Shown here piece by piece: positions 24,501-36,666 of a stretch of 64,000 bases of DNA. The notes beneath the pieces were generated by a model, which did no database searches, was not told the DNA's origin, and was given only the letters and a program-made list of their open reading frames with translations. This DNA is from Antitrichia curtipendula (taxonomy: Eukaryota > Streptophyta > Bryopsida > Hypnales > Leucodontaceae), in contig OX579635.1 of assembly GCA_951230915.1 (NCBI GenBank), positions 48,794,001 to 48,858,000 of the forward strand. The letters run 5' to 3'. Within the stretch, counting starts at the first letter, position 1. Each line of letters starts with the position of its first letter. The position numbers and the translations under genes were made by a program.

Positions 24501-25159
24501 TTGCACGATGCGTCATGGGACCTAAGCGTTCCCATGTTCTTACTCGACCTGAGATCCCTGAGATTTGGCCTGTTCTTATTGGTACAAATCTTAGTCGTAC
24601 CAAAATTATAGAGTTTGAAAAAGCTGGGTTTCGCTTGCAATCTAGCATTCCGATGTCACCTCGATGGCTATTTACCTCATCTAGAATATTTGAGCCCATG
24701 TTGTGGACTCATCCTCGACCAGCACATGCTGAAAGAATTCCTTCTATTCGGAATGGCAAGCAAGTTCGTCGGAGCAGTAAGGCCCCCACCGAAAATCACC
24801 GCAATCAGTGGGAGAGTGCAAGGAATGTTACAGCAAGTATCACTGAAGTGAACTTCCTTCCTTACCCTGGACTTGGTGCCATTATTACACTTCTGTCTGG
24901 TACTGAACCTAATCAAAAGGTTTATAATATCAAGCTTTCAAATTTTTCATCTTGTACATGTCCTCATTATGGAGGTATGAATGGAACTTCCATTGGAAAG
25001 CGTGGTATGTACATAAACTGCAAGCATCTTTATTACATCTTTCGTTACTTTTGCAAATTGAATTACAAGACAGACACATTCATCCACGCTCCTACCTTGA
25101 GTTCGGATGAAGTTAAGCAAGTGCTCGTTGCTGCCGGAATCATCAAGACATGCGAGTGA
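21545..25159 (+). CDS. MULE transposase (DDE, SWIM zinc finger), intact
   Basis: Two exons, 21545-23686 and 23777-25159; the intron has GT..AG ends in phase 0. The product has 1,174 residues and no internal stop. It would cut and rejoin the element ends in the nucleus. Catalytic layout fits Mutator-like transposases: first Asp D551 in YDATYC, second D600 in MCDSAQ, the C-x2-H signature C629/H632 in RTCLFHW, and Glu E731 in NLAETMHNKW just after the intron. A SWIM finger follows: C1107-x-C1109, then C1129-x-H1131 (SCTCPHY..NCKHLYYIF). Near residues 138-147 PVIELSSDSE looks like a SUMO-interacting motif. The first ~220 residues are not recognised. The intact frame suggests recent activity. The superfamily call is strong; the choice of first ATG is reasonable but unproven. 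Confidence 0.85.
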
Positions 25160-25639
25160 AGTTAGTGAACAAGTTAGTTGACTAGTATTAGCATGATATG
25201 AAGTACATCTATAGTACCAATATTTTATCTTCAAAATTTTCATATATGCAGATTATTATACTCATATTTCAATATCTATTCTTTTTTGCAATGACGAAAT
25301 ATTTTATTATCTGTAGGATGTTGAATTCTTTTTGATATTTTCATTGTATTTGTCTTTTTGTCAATTTTAGAATTCCTTTTGGATTAACTATTTGTACTTT
25401 CACTTTATAAGCCTATTCTAAGACAGACTCTGAAGATGTGATTTAAACCATTAAACTTGGATATAAAATTTGAGTCTGCAATAGCACCAACTTTTTAGGC
25501 TTTTAAATCCACGGTCATGGGTCCCATGGCAATAGGACATATTTTCAAAAAAAAACTTTGCTAACAAAACCTCAAATTTTTTTCCTTTTTAATTACAAAA
25601 AATTAGAAATTTCTCCAAAATTCAAATTTGTAGACTTCA

Positions 25640-25740
25640 GGCTCACGCAATTCCTGCTCACCGCTCATAGGCTCACGCTCACCGCTCATAGGCTCACGCT
25701 CACCGCTCATAGGCTCATGCTCACATGCTCACATACTAGC
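25640..25740. repeat. Right end: 21-bp tandem repeats and GTGAGC array
   Basis: Tandem units of GGCTCACGCTCACCGCTCATA (split copy, then exact copies), followed by GGCTCATGCTCACATGCTCACATACTAGC-like text. It mirrors the left-end array in inverted orientation, so the two arrays form the extended inverted ends of the transposon. Confidence 0.8.
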
Positions 25741-25744
25741 GTCG

Positions 25745-25758
25745 TTGCTAGAATAATC
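25745..25758 (+). repeat. Right target-site duplication of the MULE
   Basis: TTGCTAGAATAATC, identical to 13519-13532; beyond it the interrupted host repeat resumes (TCACTGTTAAG). Confidence 0.75.
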
Positions 25759-26703
25759 TCACTGTTAAGATTTACATGTTTCAATTTCACTTTAGAGCTA
25801 CTAAAGTCTAAAGATTTAGTCTTCCCTTCCATCTTGTATCTTCTTAATTCTTATACTCAACAAAAATCAAGTTTCTTCTTTGGAAGTTTCTTTCAAGACT
25901 TTCAACTTAGTTTTATAACATAGAAAGTTCAAACCTAGTAAAGTTGCGGTGATCTAAAAGTGTCCGATAGATGACTTTTGTGTAGAAACAAAGAATGCAC
26001 CTATTGATTCAATGATTGGAGTACTTGGGTGATAACCTCAGTCATGGAGGCCACATCCTTCCTTGATTAAATTCAAAGTCTATAGTGGTGTTTTTATAAG
26101 TTAAAACCTATTCAAAGTATTTTGCCCTAGTAAGGCAAGGTTCAAAAAGTTGTTCGTTCTTCACTTTAAATGCTCATATCTTGCAATCTACCAAGTCCAA
26201 GTTCATACTAACAGTTGGATTTGCCAAAAAAAACTTATTTTCCCCATTCTGCATTTTGCCTCCGTGCATTAGGATCGGAAGATTTGGAGTAACTTGTGAA
26301 GAAATAGAGTCACGAAAATCTAGGAATTCCTGTCAACGCGAAGTGCGAACCCCATAACATTATTCACCAACGTTGGGGGGTACCCTTTTGCTTCTAGAGC
26401 CCCCCAACAAGGAAGCTTCTTGAAAGAGCTACTTGGTGAGAGTTCATATGGTGCTACAACCAACACTGTTCCGGAAGCCAATCGGAATTTTGCATTTTAA
26501 CTGAATTCACTCCCCCAGGCATCTCGGGGGGAATTATACCTCATGTGTCAGAGTCGTCAGGAGCCCAATTAGTAATGTTATGCCACCAATTCTCAATTTC
26601 TAATATGAGTATATGACACGAATTGCGTGGAGCAATTACTTCACCTGAGTGAGTATTGAAATTAACTAAGTTTGTGATGAGGCCATGAGTACTGTCATCA
26701 TAC
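25759..26703. other. Interrupted TTAA-family element half and gene-less flank
   Basis: 25759-26250 matches the middle and right part of the element at 33705-34563 (GTTTCAATTTCACTTTAGAGC, ATCTTGTATCTTC, CTTCACTTTAAATGC). It is the half of the host repeat split off by the MULE. The rest, to 26703, has no recognisable feature. Confidence 0.55.
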
Positions 26704-26934
26704 TTAACCCTTGAACATTGAAGGGATGATGCTGAAAATCATCCTCTTGTTTTACCGTGTGAATCATTGGCCAAAGAAATAGCAAAAGCACCTATTGAAA
26801 GTCAAAGTACTGTAGGAGATCTTTCCTTTCCAAACCCAATTCCAAGGATGAATAGTTGCACTGTCGTCCTACACTCAAAGATTCCTTGTCATCCATCGGA
26901 CATTTGACGTCCGTGTCGACGTTCAAGGGTTAAG
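26704..26934. mobile_element. Short TTAA-flanked MITE (copy 1)
   Basis: TTAA-CCCTTGAACATTG at the left and GACGTTCAAGGG-TTAA at the right, about 223 bases between. Shares AAGGATGAATAGTTGCACT and GTCCTACAC with the copies at 33149, 40785 and 41144 (some inverted). Confidence 0.75.
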
Positions 26935-27786
26935 CTTAAGCTTACCTTACCTTACCTTACCTTCAGGATTGGCAGTGACAAAATTGAAGCACTCTCTTTG
27001 AATGTACTTCCTGTACTGTACAGTACAGTAACTTCACTTCCAGTATTAATATTTACATACTTACATTATTCCAAGCATCAAGATCCATTAAGCCGTGACA
27101 TGTAGCAAACCACTGAATGCTCCGATGAGATGTCATACAGTGTTCTGCTCGGATAACACTACTAACAGTAGCTTAGCTCATCATCCAAGGCTGGCTCCGA
27201 AGGAACAAGCCTGGAGAGTGACCGACTGAGTGGTCTGGTCTAGTCTAGTGTAGTGTAGTATGGTTTTCCATGAGACTGACTCCGTCAGTATAATTCTAGC
27301 AGTGACCTAGGTGCAAAAATCATTCCATTGGAATGGAATGCCTATTACTCCGTACTAGTTAGACTAGGTTAGCTACTTGTATCACCATGGCGGGCATTGA
27401 TAAACTGCGGTACTGGGGACTCCACTGACGCGACCGACGCGTTGGAGGTCACCGAAATGTTTAGCAGAGGATCTTTTTCCAATCTCAAGATTCTAGCTCT
27501 GAAGTCCCCTTCGTCCATCTGAAAGAAATGCAAGGCAAGGCGGTGCAAGAATGATTGGGCTTCAGAATGCAGAAGAGCAGCACTGCACCGATTGATGCTT
27601 CACTTGGTGGGACATAGGGCGAAGGGAAACGAGAACCCATCCCGACTGGATCGGAGAGAGGGGAATGGAAGCGAAGATCATGGAGCGCGCAATTGGAGCT
27701 CGTTCTCAGGAAGATGGTGAGAAGCCATCGAAATTCGAGCCTGGACGAAGAATGAACGTTCGAACAATGAGGTCTAATGATGGAGT
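26935..27786. other. 3' flank of the GRAS gene
   Basis: Includes short tandem strings (CTTACCTTACCTTACC at 26940-26963; GTCTAGTCTAGTGTAGTGTAG near 27238). The 169-codon frame at 27485-27994 is an antisense shadow of the GRAS last exon. Likely holds the GRAS 3' UTR. Confidence 0.5.
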
Positions 27787-30700
27787 CTAAGGCGTTGTTG
27801 AGGTCACGGGCGTGGGCTCCCACACGGTCATAGCACGCACGATTTGGTTCTTCCATCCCAGGAGAAACCAATCTCCGTCCTCTCCCACACCATAGTCTTT
27901 GTGAAACGAGCCCATCATGGACTGGATTTTGGAGATCATAACGGGTGGCAGCGGCTTCTGGGTAAACCATGCTCGCTGCGTGCGAGACTGCCATTGCCTG
28001 TATGGCTCTGCACGTTCGACTCTCTCCAGTCCATCACACGCAACAATGTTGAGAATCTCCCGCCCGTAAAACTCCCTCTCTAAAATCACTCGGTCTGGGT
28101 CGTTCGCTGGCATGGAGGCTTCCATGGCCTCAAACATTATGGCGTAATGCTTCATGCTCTCCCTGAACCGGGTCATGAAGAAGGGTGCATTGTAGTTCGC
28201 ATTCACCGTTAACATCACGAAGACCTGCGTAAGACCAGTAAGCCTGATAAGACAACGTTGTCACAGATAGGCTATATCAAGATTGACAATTATTTACCAA
28301 TTTGCATCGAGAACCCGCCCGCCCCAGTTGTAGGAAAGAGCAATCTGAAACATGGACCGCTTGTGCTAGAGAGAAAGTACGGAGTAGGTGGAGTGGGAAT
28401 TGGCACCTTGGGATTCATGCTTCGGATCCTGTCCAGGACAACTTTCCTAGGGCTGGCAGCGATTATCGATTCGTCCAGGAGATTGCGAAGCCTGTAGTGG
28501 CAATTCACTGCCAACACTTCGTCCTCCTTCAAACCCAGTTGGACGGCCGTTATGGATTCCCATTTGTCAGCCAGTGCATTAAACTCAAATGGCACTTCCC
28601 ATAATTTAGCAAAATCTCCCAATCTGCGGCCGACTTCTAGCACTCTCTTAGAGGGCTTATTTCCCGGTTGGGGTAGCTCGATACCTGAAACCAACAATAG
28701 ACTCTTCTGTTAAGACGCCATTCCCAGTCCCGACTTTCTCTGACTATCATTTCCTCTCATCCTGAAGTTGGATCGCACCACTTAGCCCCGAAAAAAACCA
28801 AGGATTCACGGTCATAAATGACCACATTGAATGATCATACTTCAGATAGAGCCAGAATTGATCTCACTAAAATCAGAGACAAGGCTGCACGCATTAATTG
28901 CTCTGAGAAAAGAAAAATATTTGGACCAAAGAAATTCCCCGTATGACCTAAGTACTCAAAATTGCAACTAAAAACATGAGGCCCAATTTTAGCTTTTACG
29001 GGCCTTTACGGACAAGTGAAGTCGGTCCACAGCTTTCCATTTCATACAAACCCAAAATTGAGAGCGCAAATTGCAACAATTTTCAGACCGGCGTACTCAC
29101 ATGTGATGCGCAGGTGCGGCGGGCCCTCACGCCTCTGAGAGAGACGCTGGATAAGACACGGCCATTGCACTCCATCGACTGTACCGTAATCAACCAAATG
29201 TACTCGCTCTGCACCTTCAAAGGCATCTAATATAGATTTCGTCGAGAAAAAATGCGAGACCTTGATGTATGGGCTGTAGTCAACAAATAGCCGATGCGCT
29301 TTCAGCATTGTCGCAGTAGAGGGCGGGTTGCTAGTAATGGCCGAGTAGAGCTGCGCACCCGTTCCCGACATCTTGGCAACCTGCATGCAGAGAAATTGGT
29401 AAGGACGAAACTTGCAGGCCGGACCATAAGAACATTGCAGGAGTCCGAGATTATTCTATTGGAAATAATTCCACGATTGAATTGAGATATTCCAATTGCC
29501 AATCAACGACAGCTCTTAAACCAATCAAGCGTCGAACGATCTCTCAAAAATGGACAATCCATGTCACTGACTGTATTCTGGAAAGAAGATCGTGACTGAA
29601 ACATATTTGTCCTGCACTAACCAAAGCTTCCATGTAGTAGTACGCCATTCGCTGCAGAGAGTTCCCGTAAGCTGATGAGTGCAGTCGTAATTCACGAATC
29701 AAGTCGCTCGCGCTTCGCCAATCGTCTTGACTCACGACGAGCGCGCATCTGGACCAGAGGACAACAGTCAACTGGTGCACACAGAAAGCGAAGTGCACAA
29801 TGCTTGCATAGCTAAAAACATTTACTGCGAATTTCATTTCGCAAGGTTTTCAGATCTGAGATTTAATTGCATGCAAGTCACTCGACCGGACACTGAATTT
29901 CGTACAGTAGCTAGATTCGATTCGTAGCATGTATGTACCTCAGGAGCAAGCCCTTCAGGTCGACGCGACCAGCGGTGAAAGAGAAAGAATCGGGGGACAT
30001 GATTTCATTGTCGAAATTAAAGAAATCCTGATGCCAAGAGGAACTGTAGCTCGAACGTCGGTCGCCTCCGGATTTCGCCCGAATGCAGTCGAGGGCCCAA
30101 TCCCACGTTTCATCGTCGTGGTCCGTGCAGGCGTCGAGTTCATTGATCCAGGTGCTAGAGTCAAAGTTTTTCGAGACATCGCTGACGTGCTTCGTGAGGT
30201 TGCAGGTGTACGCGTGAATGAACTTGTCTGTCACGCCTTCCTCGGTAGGCAAGAACCCTGCCGTCGTCCAGCTGTTGTCGTAAGCAGGTTCACTAAATTC
30301 CCAAGCATTTGGTCCGACGAGCTCGTCGAATTCCTCGGCCATGGCCTGACCGCAGGCCAGATCTTCGGGCAACGTGAACATCAAATCTTCGACGGAGACG
30401 AATGGCTCCGTAGCGTTCGAGTCTACAGCATCCACAGCGTCATCAAATCCTCGAATCTCACTGGAGGTGGAGCTACACGCAGAGGATAAGGAGTCGGATC
30501 TTTGATAGGAAGAAAAGCCAGAAAACGACGAGCTGCTAGACCTAGATCGCTGCGGCAAGTCGGCTTTTCTTGAATATGAGATGAGCTGCGGGAATACCGG
30601 TCGCTTGGGAAACTCGGGAGTTTCATGTCTGCTCCTGTGGAAATACAAGTCTTCATGGTTCACGGCATTTTCAAGCCCAGCATGATCAGCCACGATTGAA

Positions 30701-30909
30701 GAAAGATCCGACGCTACCTGATGGAACTCGTGGTGATGAGCAGCTGCTGCTCGTCGCTCAGTCGAGATGTCTTGTAGCATCCCACGCTTCTGGAATTTCG
30801 GCGACTGCGAGGAAATTTGCGACTGAAGCCATGCTTGCTGCAGTTGGCTCGCAAGTGGTGAGGATTCCGTCCCTCCAGAGCCCGCACTCTTTCGCCGGAT
30901 TCCCAGCAT
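27787..30909 (-). CDS. GRAS-domain transcriptional regulator, LISCL (SCL9/SCL14-like) class
   Basis: Five exons, 30909-29939, 29748-29622, 29380-29101, 28684-28407 and 28224-27787, with GT..AG introns and consistent phases; 697 residues, usual for the class. The N-terminal ~320 residues are low-complexity and Ser-rich, as in most GRAS proteins. The GRAS domain starts at DLKGLLLRCA (leucine heptad region I), continues with SLQRMAYYYMEAL, then VHLVDYG in place of VHIID, QWPCLIQRLS, RITCIELPQPG, VPFEFNALADKW, RSMNPKVFVML, FFMTRFRESMKHY (PFYRE region), and ends with the SAW-like WFLLGWKNQIVRAMTVWEP. The GPP and PQPG wording matches the LISCL subfamily, whose angiosperm members act in stress and detoxification transcription. 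Target genes cannot be inferred here. The upstream 2 kb is GC-rich and probably its promoter. Confidence 0.92.
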
Positions 30910-33148
30910 CCCTAACTAGAAATGTCTCCTATCACACACAATTTCACTTTCCCAACTCTCGTCACACACAGCCCTCGTCACCATAACCACACACCATCAT
31001 GGGCATGATTTCCCGCAAATTCTTGCCCTCACTTGGTTAAAAACAGAACACGCCGGGAATTCAAACCAAAGCGCGGTACGTTATTCGATTGTAAAAGCTT
31101 GTTTCTGAATGACAGAAGAGGCAATACTGCAAATGGAATTCGTTCACGAAAGTTTCTAAACTGCTGAGCCCCTTTTGACCCTTCATGTTGCAGGCTATTT
31201 CCGCAGTACGCCATTAGGTCACTGTTGCCACGACGGCCATCCCGGGGTCGAACGCATCCCTCCCAGGTCGCGGCTGATTTTAGTATGCGCATGGCGTCAT
31301 CCAACGGATGGTAGCGGGCCCGCCTCTCATCAAGTTCTGTTTTTTTCCGGCATCGCTCGTGGCCCTTTGGCCGGCTCCTGGGTAAAGGCGACCTGGGTTC
31401 TGTTTTAGCAAAATCACGAAATACCGACATGATTCATTGCTTTTTTCTACTGAAATACTCTTCCAGCTTGTTGCGCAAGCTTTATTTCTGCGACAGTCAA
31501 TGGCGCGACGCCAATGGGAGCATGCCAGATAATCTGACAACTGTTCGCAGAGGCAGGTGCGTGGGAATGATCTTGGTTCTTTCTTCCTGCATTTCCTCTT
31601 GTGATTTGTGACCACAACGAAGATGTCGACATCCTTCAGTTGTGGATAACACACAGCGAAGACAGTGTGGACGGACGCCTCGCAGAACTCTGGATTATTT
31701 GAACCCGGTGGAAATAACTCATGAACCGGAACGATCGCATCTATTCTCGAGGTTTGCATTGATTCCAACCAGGCGCGGAATTGCTGAATTTTAGAAGAAG
31801 AGAAATAAAATTATGGACGTGGAATTATAATTCTTTCAGATGCGGTGGACTTACAGGATGCAGGATTTACACTGCAGAAAAACAGTAATTAGCCCAGTCT
31901 TTGCTGTTTTGTCTGCTTCAGTTCCCTCTGATAGAAATTGTCGATTCCTCCAATCTTTCTCTCCATTATCAATTAACTTAGTCTCCTTCACTTCAGAATG
32001 TTTCTTTTGTTCTGAAACTATTTCTGATATTTTCGGAAGGCCTCTGATTTCATTGCACGTCGCATTGAATTTCAGTTCGCGAGCAATAACTTCACCACTC
32101 TGTATATATTCGAGGTCCTTCGCACAGCATCGTGGCTGGCGCTTTCGAATATTGATACCGATAATTATCAGAACTTTTCAAAGGTTTCCGTGGAAGAAAT
32201 TTATTGACATAATTATAATTTCATTTCACCTGGCCACCTCGGTTGATAATCGATTGGTATCTCCATGCGAATCGAATCACTGCACGCATTTCCGAGCACG
32301 ACGATCTGACGCATCCTGACCTCGTCCCACTGCCCGAAACCCGCGTGGGAGTCTTCCGATGGGAGTGGAGCCCGAATCGGGCGACTGAGCCCTAGCTCCA
32401 ATTCTATGACCTTTAGAACTTATTTTAATTTATATATACTGTATGCTGCTGCACAGATTGCCATATTGAGATTGACCTGTTATTTAAATATCAGCAAACT
32501 GGAGCCCTTCCTGCTTCTGTTTGTCTGGCTAGCTCTGAGTGGCGACTGCCGAGCCCGGCCTTCGTACGTGGACGGAAGATGTCAGCGGCGGCATGAAGAC
32601 GCCCTCCATCGTACACCTCCCAGGGGTGGACTGCCGACGCCACGCCGACGATGCGAGTTCCCTGCGCGACCAATGAAACGGGACGTCTCCTGCGGTGACG
32701 ACTCGGGATCCCCCAACCTGATGTCAAGGGTCGTGTGCGGTGATGCAATCAATCCAGGGCTCGATCGGTTCCTGGACATCCCGCCAGTCAATGGACTGAA
32801 TCGATCAGTGAGCATTGAGCAAGCTAGCCAGCGAGCGCAGGAAGCTAGCTAGGGCCCGTGCCAGCCAGGCCTGATCGATCGAGTGGGCCAGAGACCGCGA
32901 GCCTTGGGCTCTGCGTCCGTCGGCACCCCAACCAAGAGCCCTGGAGCCCTAGATCGAGTTTCGAGCATCGACCGCACCAGGTCATCCGGGGAGAAAAAGG
33001 AAAAAAAGGAATGAAAGAGAAAGAGAAGGTGTGCGCGAGGAGCGTCCCATCGCCAGCCAGCCATTCGTTTGTAGGCGCCATTGCCGCTGTCGTAGTTCAT
33101 CCAAGGGCACTACCCAGTGCACTGCTCTACTGCTGCACTGCATTTAAA
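30910..33148. other. GRAS upstream region, GC-rich, no gene supported
   Basis: Directly 5' of the GRAS ATG. Overlapping short frames on both strands (30.9-33.2 kb) have no recognisable domain and reflect GC-rich composition, especially 32500-33100. It likely carries the GRAS promoter and 5' UTR. Confidence 0.5.
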
Positions 33149-33381
33149 TTAACCCATAAACGCCGCCGAGGACGATTTCTGGCCTATGAATGACAAAGAA
33201 TCTCTCCCTGGAGGACAGAAGTGCAACTATTCATCCTCCCAATTTTGTGCAAAAAGGGAAGATCATCTGCAATAGTTTGTCTTCCGATTGTCTTCCGATT
33301 CTGCAATAGTTTGTCTTCTGATTGTCTTCCAATTCTGCAATAGTTTGTCCATTGAAGGGATAGTGGTCCTTCAGGGATTAA
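33149..33381. mobile_element. Short TTAA-flanked MITE (copy 2)
   Basis: TTAA-CCCATAAACGCCG on the left and CCTTCAGGGA-TTAA on the right. The interior shares GAATGACAAAGAATCTC and CAGAAGTGCAACTATTCATCC with copies 3 and 4. A local direct repeat of GCAATAGTTTGTCTTCC/T-GATTGTCTTCC text occurs at 33270-33350. Confidence 0.75.
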
Positions 33382-33700
33382 CCTAGCTAGCTACATTGAA
33401 TAGTGAAAATTAATTAGGTTGCCCATCATTAATTTCTTGAAGTTTTACGATATACAAATATTTTATATTAGGATACATTAGCATTAGGATTGAAATTTTT
33501 ATTATAACATTTTTAAACAGTGTACAAATCAATCATTAAGAGAATAATTAATGCACATAAAGATAGCTTTATTAATTATGCCCATGATGATACCTCTTCA
33601 TTTATATAATCTCTCCATTTTCTCCAAACCATTTAATACTTCCACACACAATCTTCTCTACTATTTTCTTCATCATTTGATTGGCTCTATTCATGATTTC

Positions 33701-34567
33701 TTAACCTCTAAAGTCCCATTGTCCCATCAAGGGACAAATTGGACTTTAGGTTGGCTTCCATGGTCTCAATATTTGAGCAAAGTTATGCCAACCTAAGTTC
33801 CAAACGGAGTCATTGGGCATAAAAAAAAAATCATAAAAAGTCAATAAATTTTTCAAAATTTTGTTTCTCATAGAAAGTTTTTTAATCTATATTTAAAGAT
33901 TTGACTCATTCTATTTGGACTTGTGATTGAGAAGTTATAGACAATCTTGTTTTTGAAGCAATCTAAGCATCTTCTTAAAAAATTATTTATAGAAATTATT
34001 TTTTAGTGCAATTATAATTTTTTTTGACACAGTGTAGTTTGCTTGCTAGAACAATCTCACCATTAGAATTATTGTGTTTCAATTCCGTCTTAGACCTATT
34101 TACAATTTAGTTTTTCTTTTTATCTTGTACATACTTCTACTTAACAATTTTTGAATAATGAAAATCAAGTGTTGAAGAAAAAAATCCTGTAGACTTTCAA
34201 TTGAATTCTTCAACATAAATTTTTTTAACTCAATGTTGGTAGTGCAATAACTTTAAGCTAGGAAAATCCAAAGTCTTAAGAGTGAAGTGCAAAAAAAATG
34301 GTTTTCTTCACTTCAAATGCAAATATCTTGCAATCTACAAGAACAAAGTTTCTAAAATTCACACATTCTTGTACTTATTTTGAAATCCACGTGGTCAAAG
34401 GTTATTCTATACATTCTTATACTAGTCTAGTATAAGATTATTTAATTAGATATTTAAATTTAATCTTAAAAAAGCTAATTAAATAATCTTAAATTTAGTT
34501 TACAATAAAAATGGCAATTTTGAAGTGGATGTTGATGCAAAAATGCCTTGGGACTTTCAAGAGTTAA
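33701..34567. mobile_element. TTAA-flanked non-autonomous element, second long subfamily
   Basis: TTAA-CCTCTAAAGTCCC to GGGACTTTCAAGAG-TTAA, AT-rich and non-coding. It contains TTGCTTGCTAGAACAATCTCACC, the uninterrupted version of the site into which the MULE jumped. The relation to the first long subfamily is the shared end pattern. Confidence 0.7.
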
Positions 34568-35139
34568 CTTCCAAGCTTGAAAATGGTCTTGGAATTGAGG
34601 TAAAAACACTTGAAAATGTGAAATATAAAACGATTTGATATATTTGAGGGCACCTTCCTAAAGGATAAATATTTTTGTGGTAATAGCAATTGAAAATCAT
34701 GATTTAAAAAAAACATATAGTTTTTGGATACGACATGTAATTACTATGAATTTTAAAGTTGATGCTCCCTAATCCTTTAAATCCATCACACAATTTGCTT
34801 TGTCGTAAAAGTGCAATCTACACTAAATGGTTAAATTAGGGTATGTAAATAATTAGATTGGCTTACTCCAAAAAAGTTACTTTACAAGCCGTCAAAGTCA
34901 ATAGATATTTCTACACCTACTTTTATTATTTGTAGAGAATGAAAAGTCCACAAATTGCAATTAATTAAATATATAAAATATTTAATGACACTTTTGGAGA
35001 CACTTTCAATGAAAGTCAACTTGTCAAGAATGGGTTTAAATATGGGTTTGAGTGTTTTCACCTTTAACTAGTTCAAAAATATGATGATGATCTCTAGTTG
35101 ATTGTGCAATTTGAACTGTCCCTAATTAAATGTTAGTTT
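34568..35139. other. Gene-less AT-rich stretch
   Basis: No gene, RNA or terminal repeats recognised. Confidence 0.4.
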
Positions 35140-35737
35140 CCATTCACTCCTCAAGTCCCAAAGTTCTTGCAAGGGACTTTTGGAATTTTGGGTATGCTTG
35201 TGTGATTTCAATTTTTGTTCAGATTCTTCAAAACTTTTTTTGAAGATAGGAAATCAAATTAGCTCTCTAGGAATATAATTTTTTTCAATAGGTGCCCAGG
35301 AGCAAAAGTTATGTTACTCAAAGTCCAAAAAGCAACTCGAGGTGCAGCCCCCAAAATATCACAAAAATTAAGTTTTTAAAATTTTAACTTTCTTACTCAA
35401 AGATTATGTTTTTGTCTGCATCTAAAAATTTGGACTAGTGATAATAAAAAGTTATTGGCAATCTTGTTTTTTGGGCAATCTAAGCAACTTCTCAAAAAAA
35501 TGACCTACATAATTCATTTTTTATTGCAATTTTTCAAATTTTTCAAATTTTTTTGTTAGACATGGTTAAGTTTTTATACTAGAATAATCTTACCATTGGA
35601 ATTATTGTTTTCAATTCCATTGTAGAGCTATTAACAATCTATTTTTTCATTCAATCTTGAATGTATTTTTACTTTACAATCATTAGAGAGAAAATGAGGC
35701 ATCAAGAGGGCTGCCTATTAGTGACCAAACCAGTCTA

Positions 35738-36666
35738 ATAACCCCTAAAGGACCATCATGCATTTTTGGGCCGTACAGAAATTTTGGGCAAGTACCTATA
35801 ACTAGAGATTTGCAATTTTTGGGCTGAAATTTTAATAGAAGGTGGGAATGAGGAATGTCTTTCATATGCACAAAATTTAATGACATTTGGAAATATGAAT
35901 TAAAATTTACGGCCTAATATGCTATTTTTTTCTCTGGTCGGGCAGTCCGAGCAGAGAAAAAAAATCACTTCATTCAAAAACAAAAATATGAAATTGGTTT
36001 TCTAGAGTTATATATACATGGAGAGCTTTGAATCATTCCATTTTGACCAATAAATCAAAAGTTATGAGGAGTTTTAGTTTGCGGGCAGTTATGGATTCTC
36101 TACTCTAAAATAAACTTTAAAGTTCCTTTATCTTACTCAGTTTTCAATATTTTATGAAAACAATAAAATCATAGGATGTAGATTGTTTATTATAACATTG
36201 CAACCATTGGAATTGGCATTTTTCAATTTCATAAATTAACTATTAATAATTTTGAATTTAGAATCATTCTCTACTTTCTACTTACAATTTTTGTTCTATA
36301 TGTTGTACAATTCCAAATGATGTGAAAATTTTAAGCATGTAGACAACTTGTCTAGAAAAAAGAATCCAAAGAAGCATTACTATTTTGGATATTTTTTCAT
36401 AGAAAAGTGAGCTTGTGAAGTGCAGCTGCCCGATCATTTGCAGGGCTAAAAAAATACTTTTAGTGAATTTGAATGCTTATATCTTGCAATCCACATTGTG
36501 GATATTTCTAAAATTCTTATTACATGTTTTCATATCAGCATACTACAAGATCTTATGGTCACATGTGTCAAAAAAAGATTTTTTTCAAATTTTTTGTACT
36601 CGTACTAGAAATGGCAGTTTTGAAACATTTTTGGTGAAAACATACTCAAGGAACTTAAGGGGTTAA
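35738..36666. mobile_element. TTAA-flanked non-autonomous element, long form (copy 3)
   Basis: Left end ATAA-CCCCTAAAGGACC (target copy with one mismatch), right end GAACTTAAGGGG-TTAA. Interior matches 9909-10852. Confidence 0.7.

Larger units (their letters stand above)
13533..25744 (+). mobile_element. 12.2-kb MULE-type DNA transposon with ParB-methyltransferase cargo
   Basis: Both ends sit next to the same 14 bases, TTGCTAGAATAATC, at 13519-13532 and 25745-25758. The ends are inverted: left GCTAGTTTGTGAGC, right GCTCACATACTAGC. The empty site can be inferred because the flanks are two halves of a repeat that is intact at 34030-34080 (TTGCTAGAACAATCTCACC). Inside are an intact DDE/SWIM transposase (21545-25159, +) and a divergent ParB/DNA-methyltransferase-like gene (14214-20893, -). 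Mutator-like elements usually leave 8-11-bp duplications, so the true duplication may be the inner part of the 14-bp match. Superfamily comes from the transposase; element size and cargo are read directly. Confidence 0.85.

Noticed and set aside
29929..30489. 186-codon plus-strand frame
   Set aside because: Antisense shadow of GRAS exon 1.
31029..33193. Several 80-160-codon frames
   Set aside because: Overlapping on both strands in GC-rich sequence, with no domain or splice logic.
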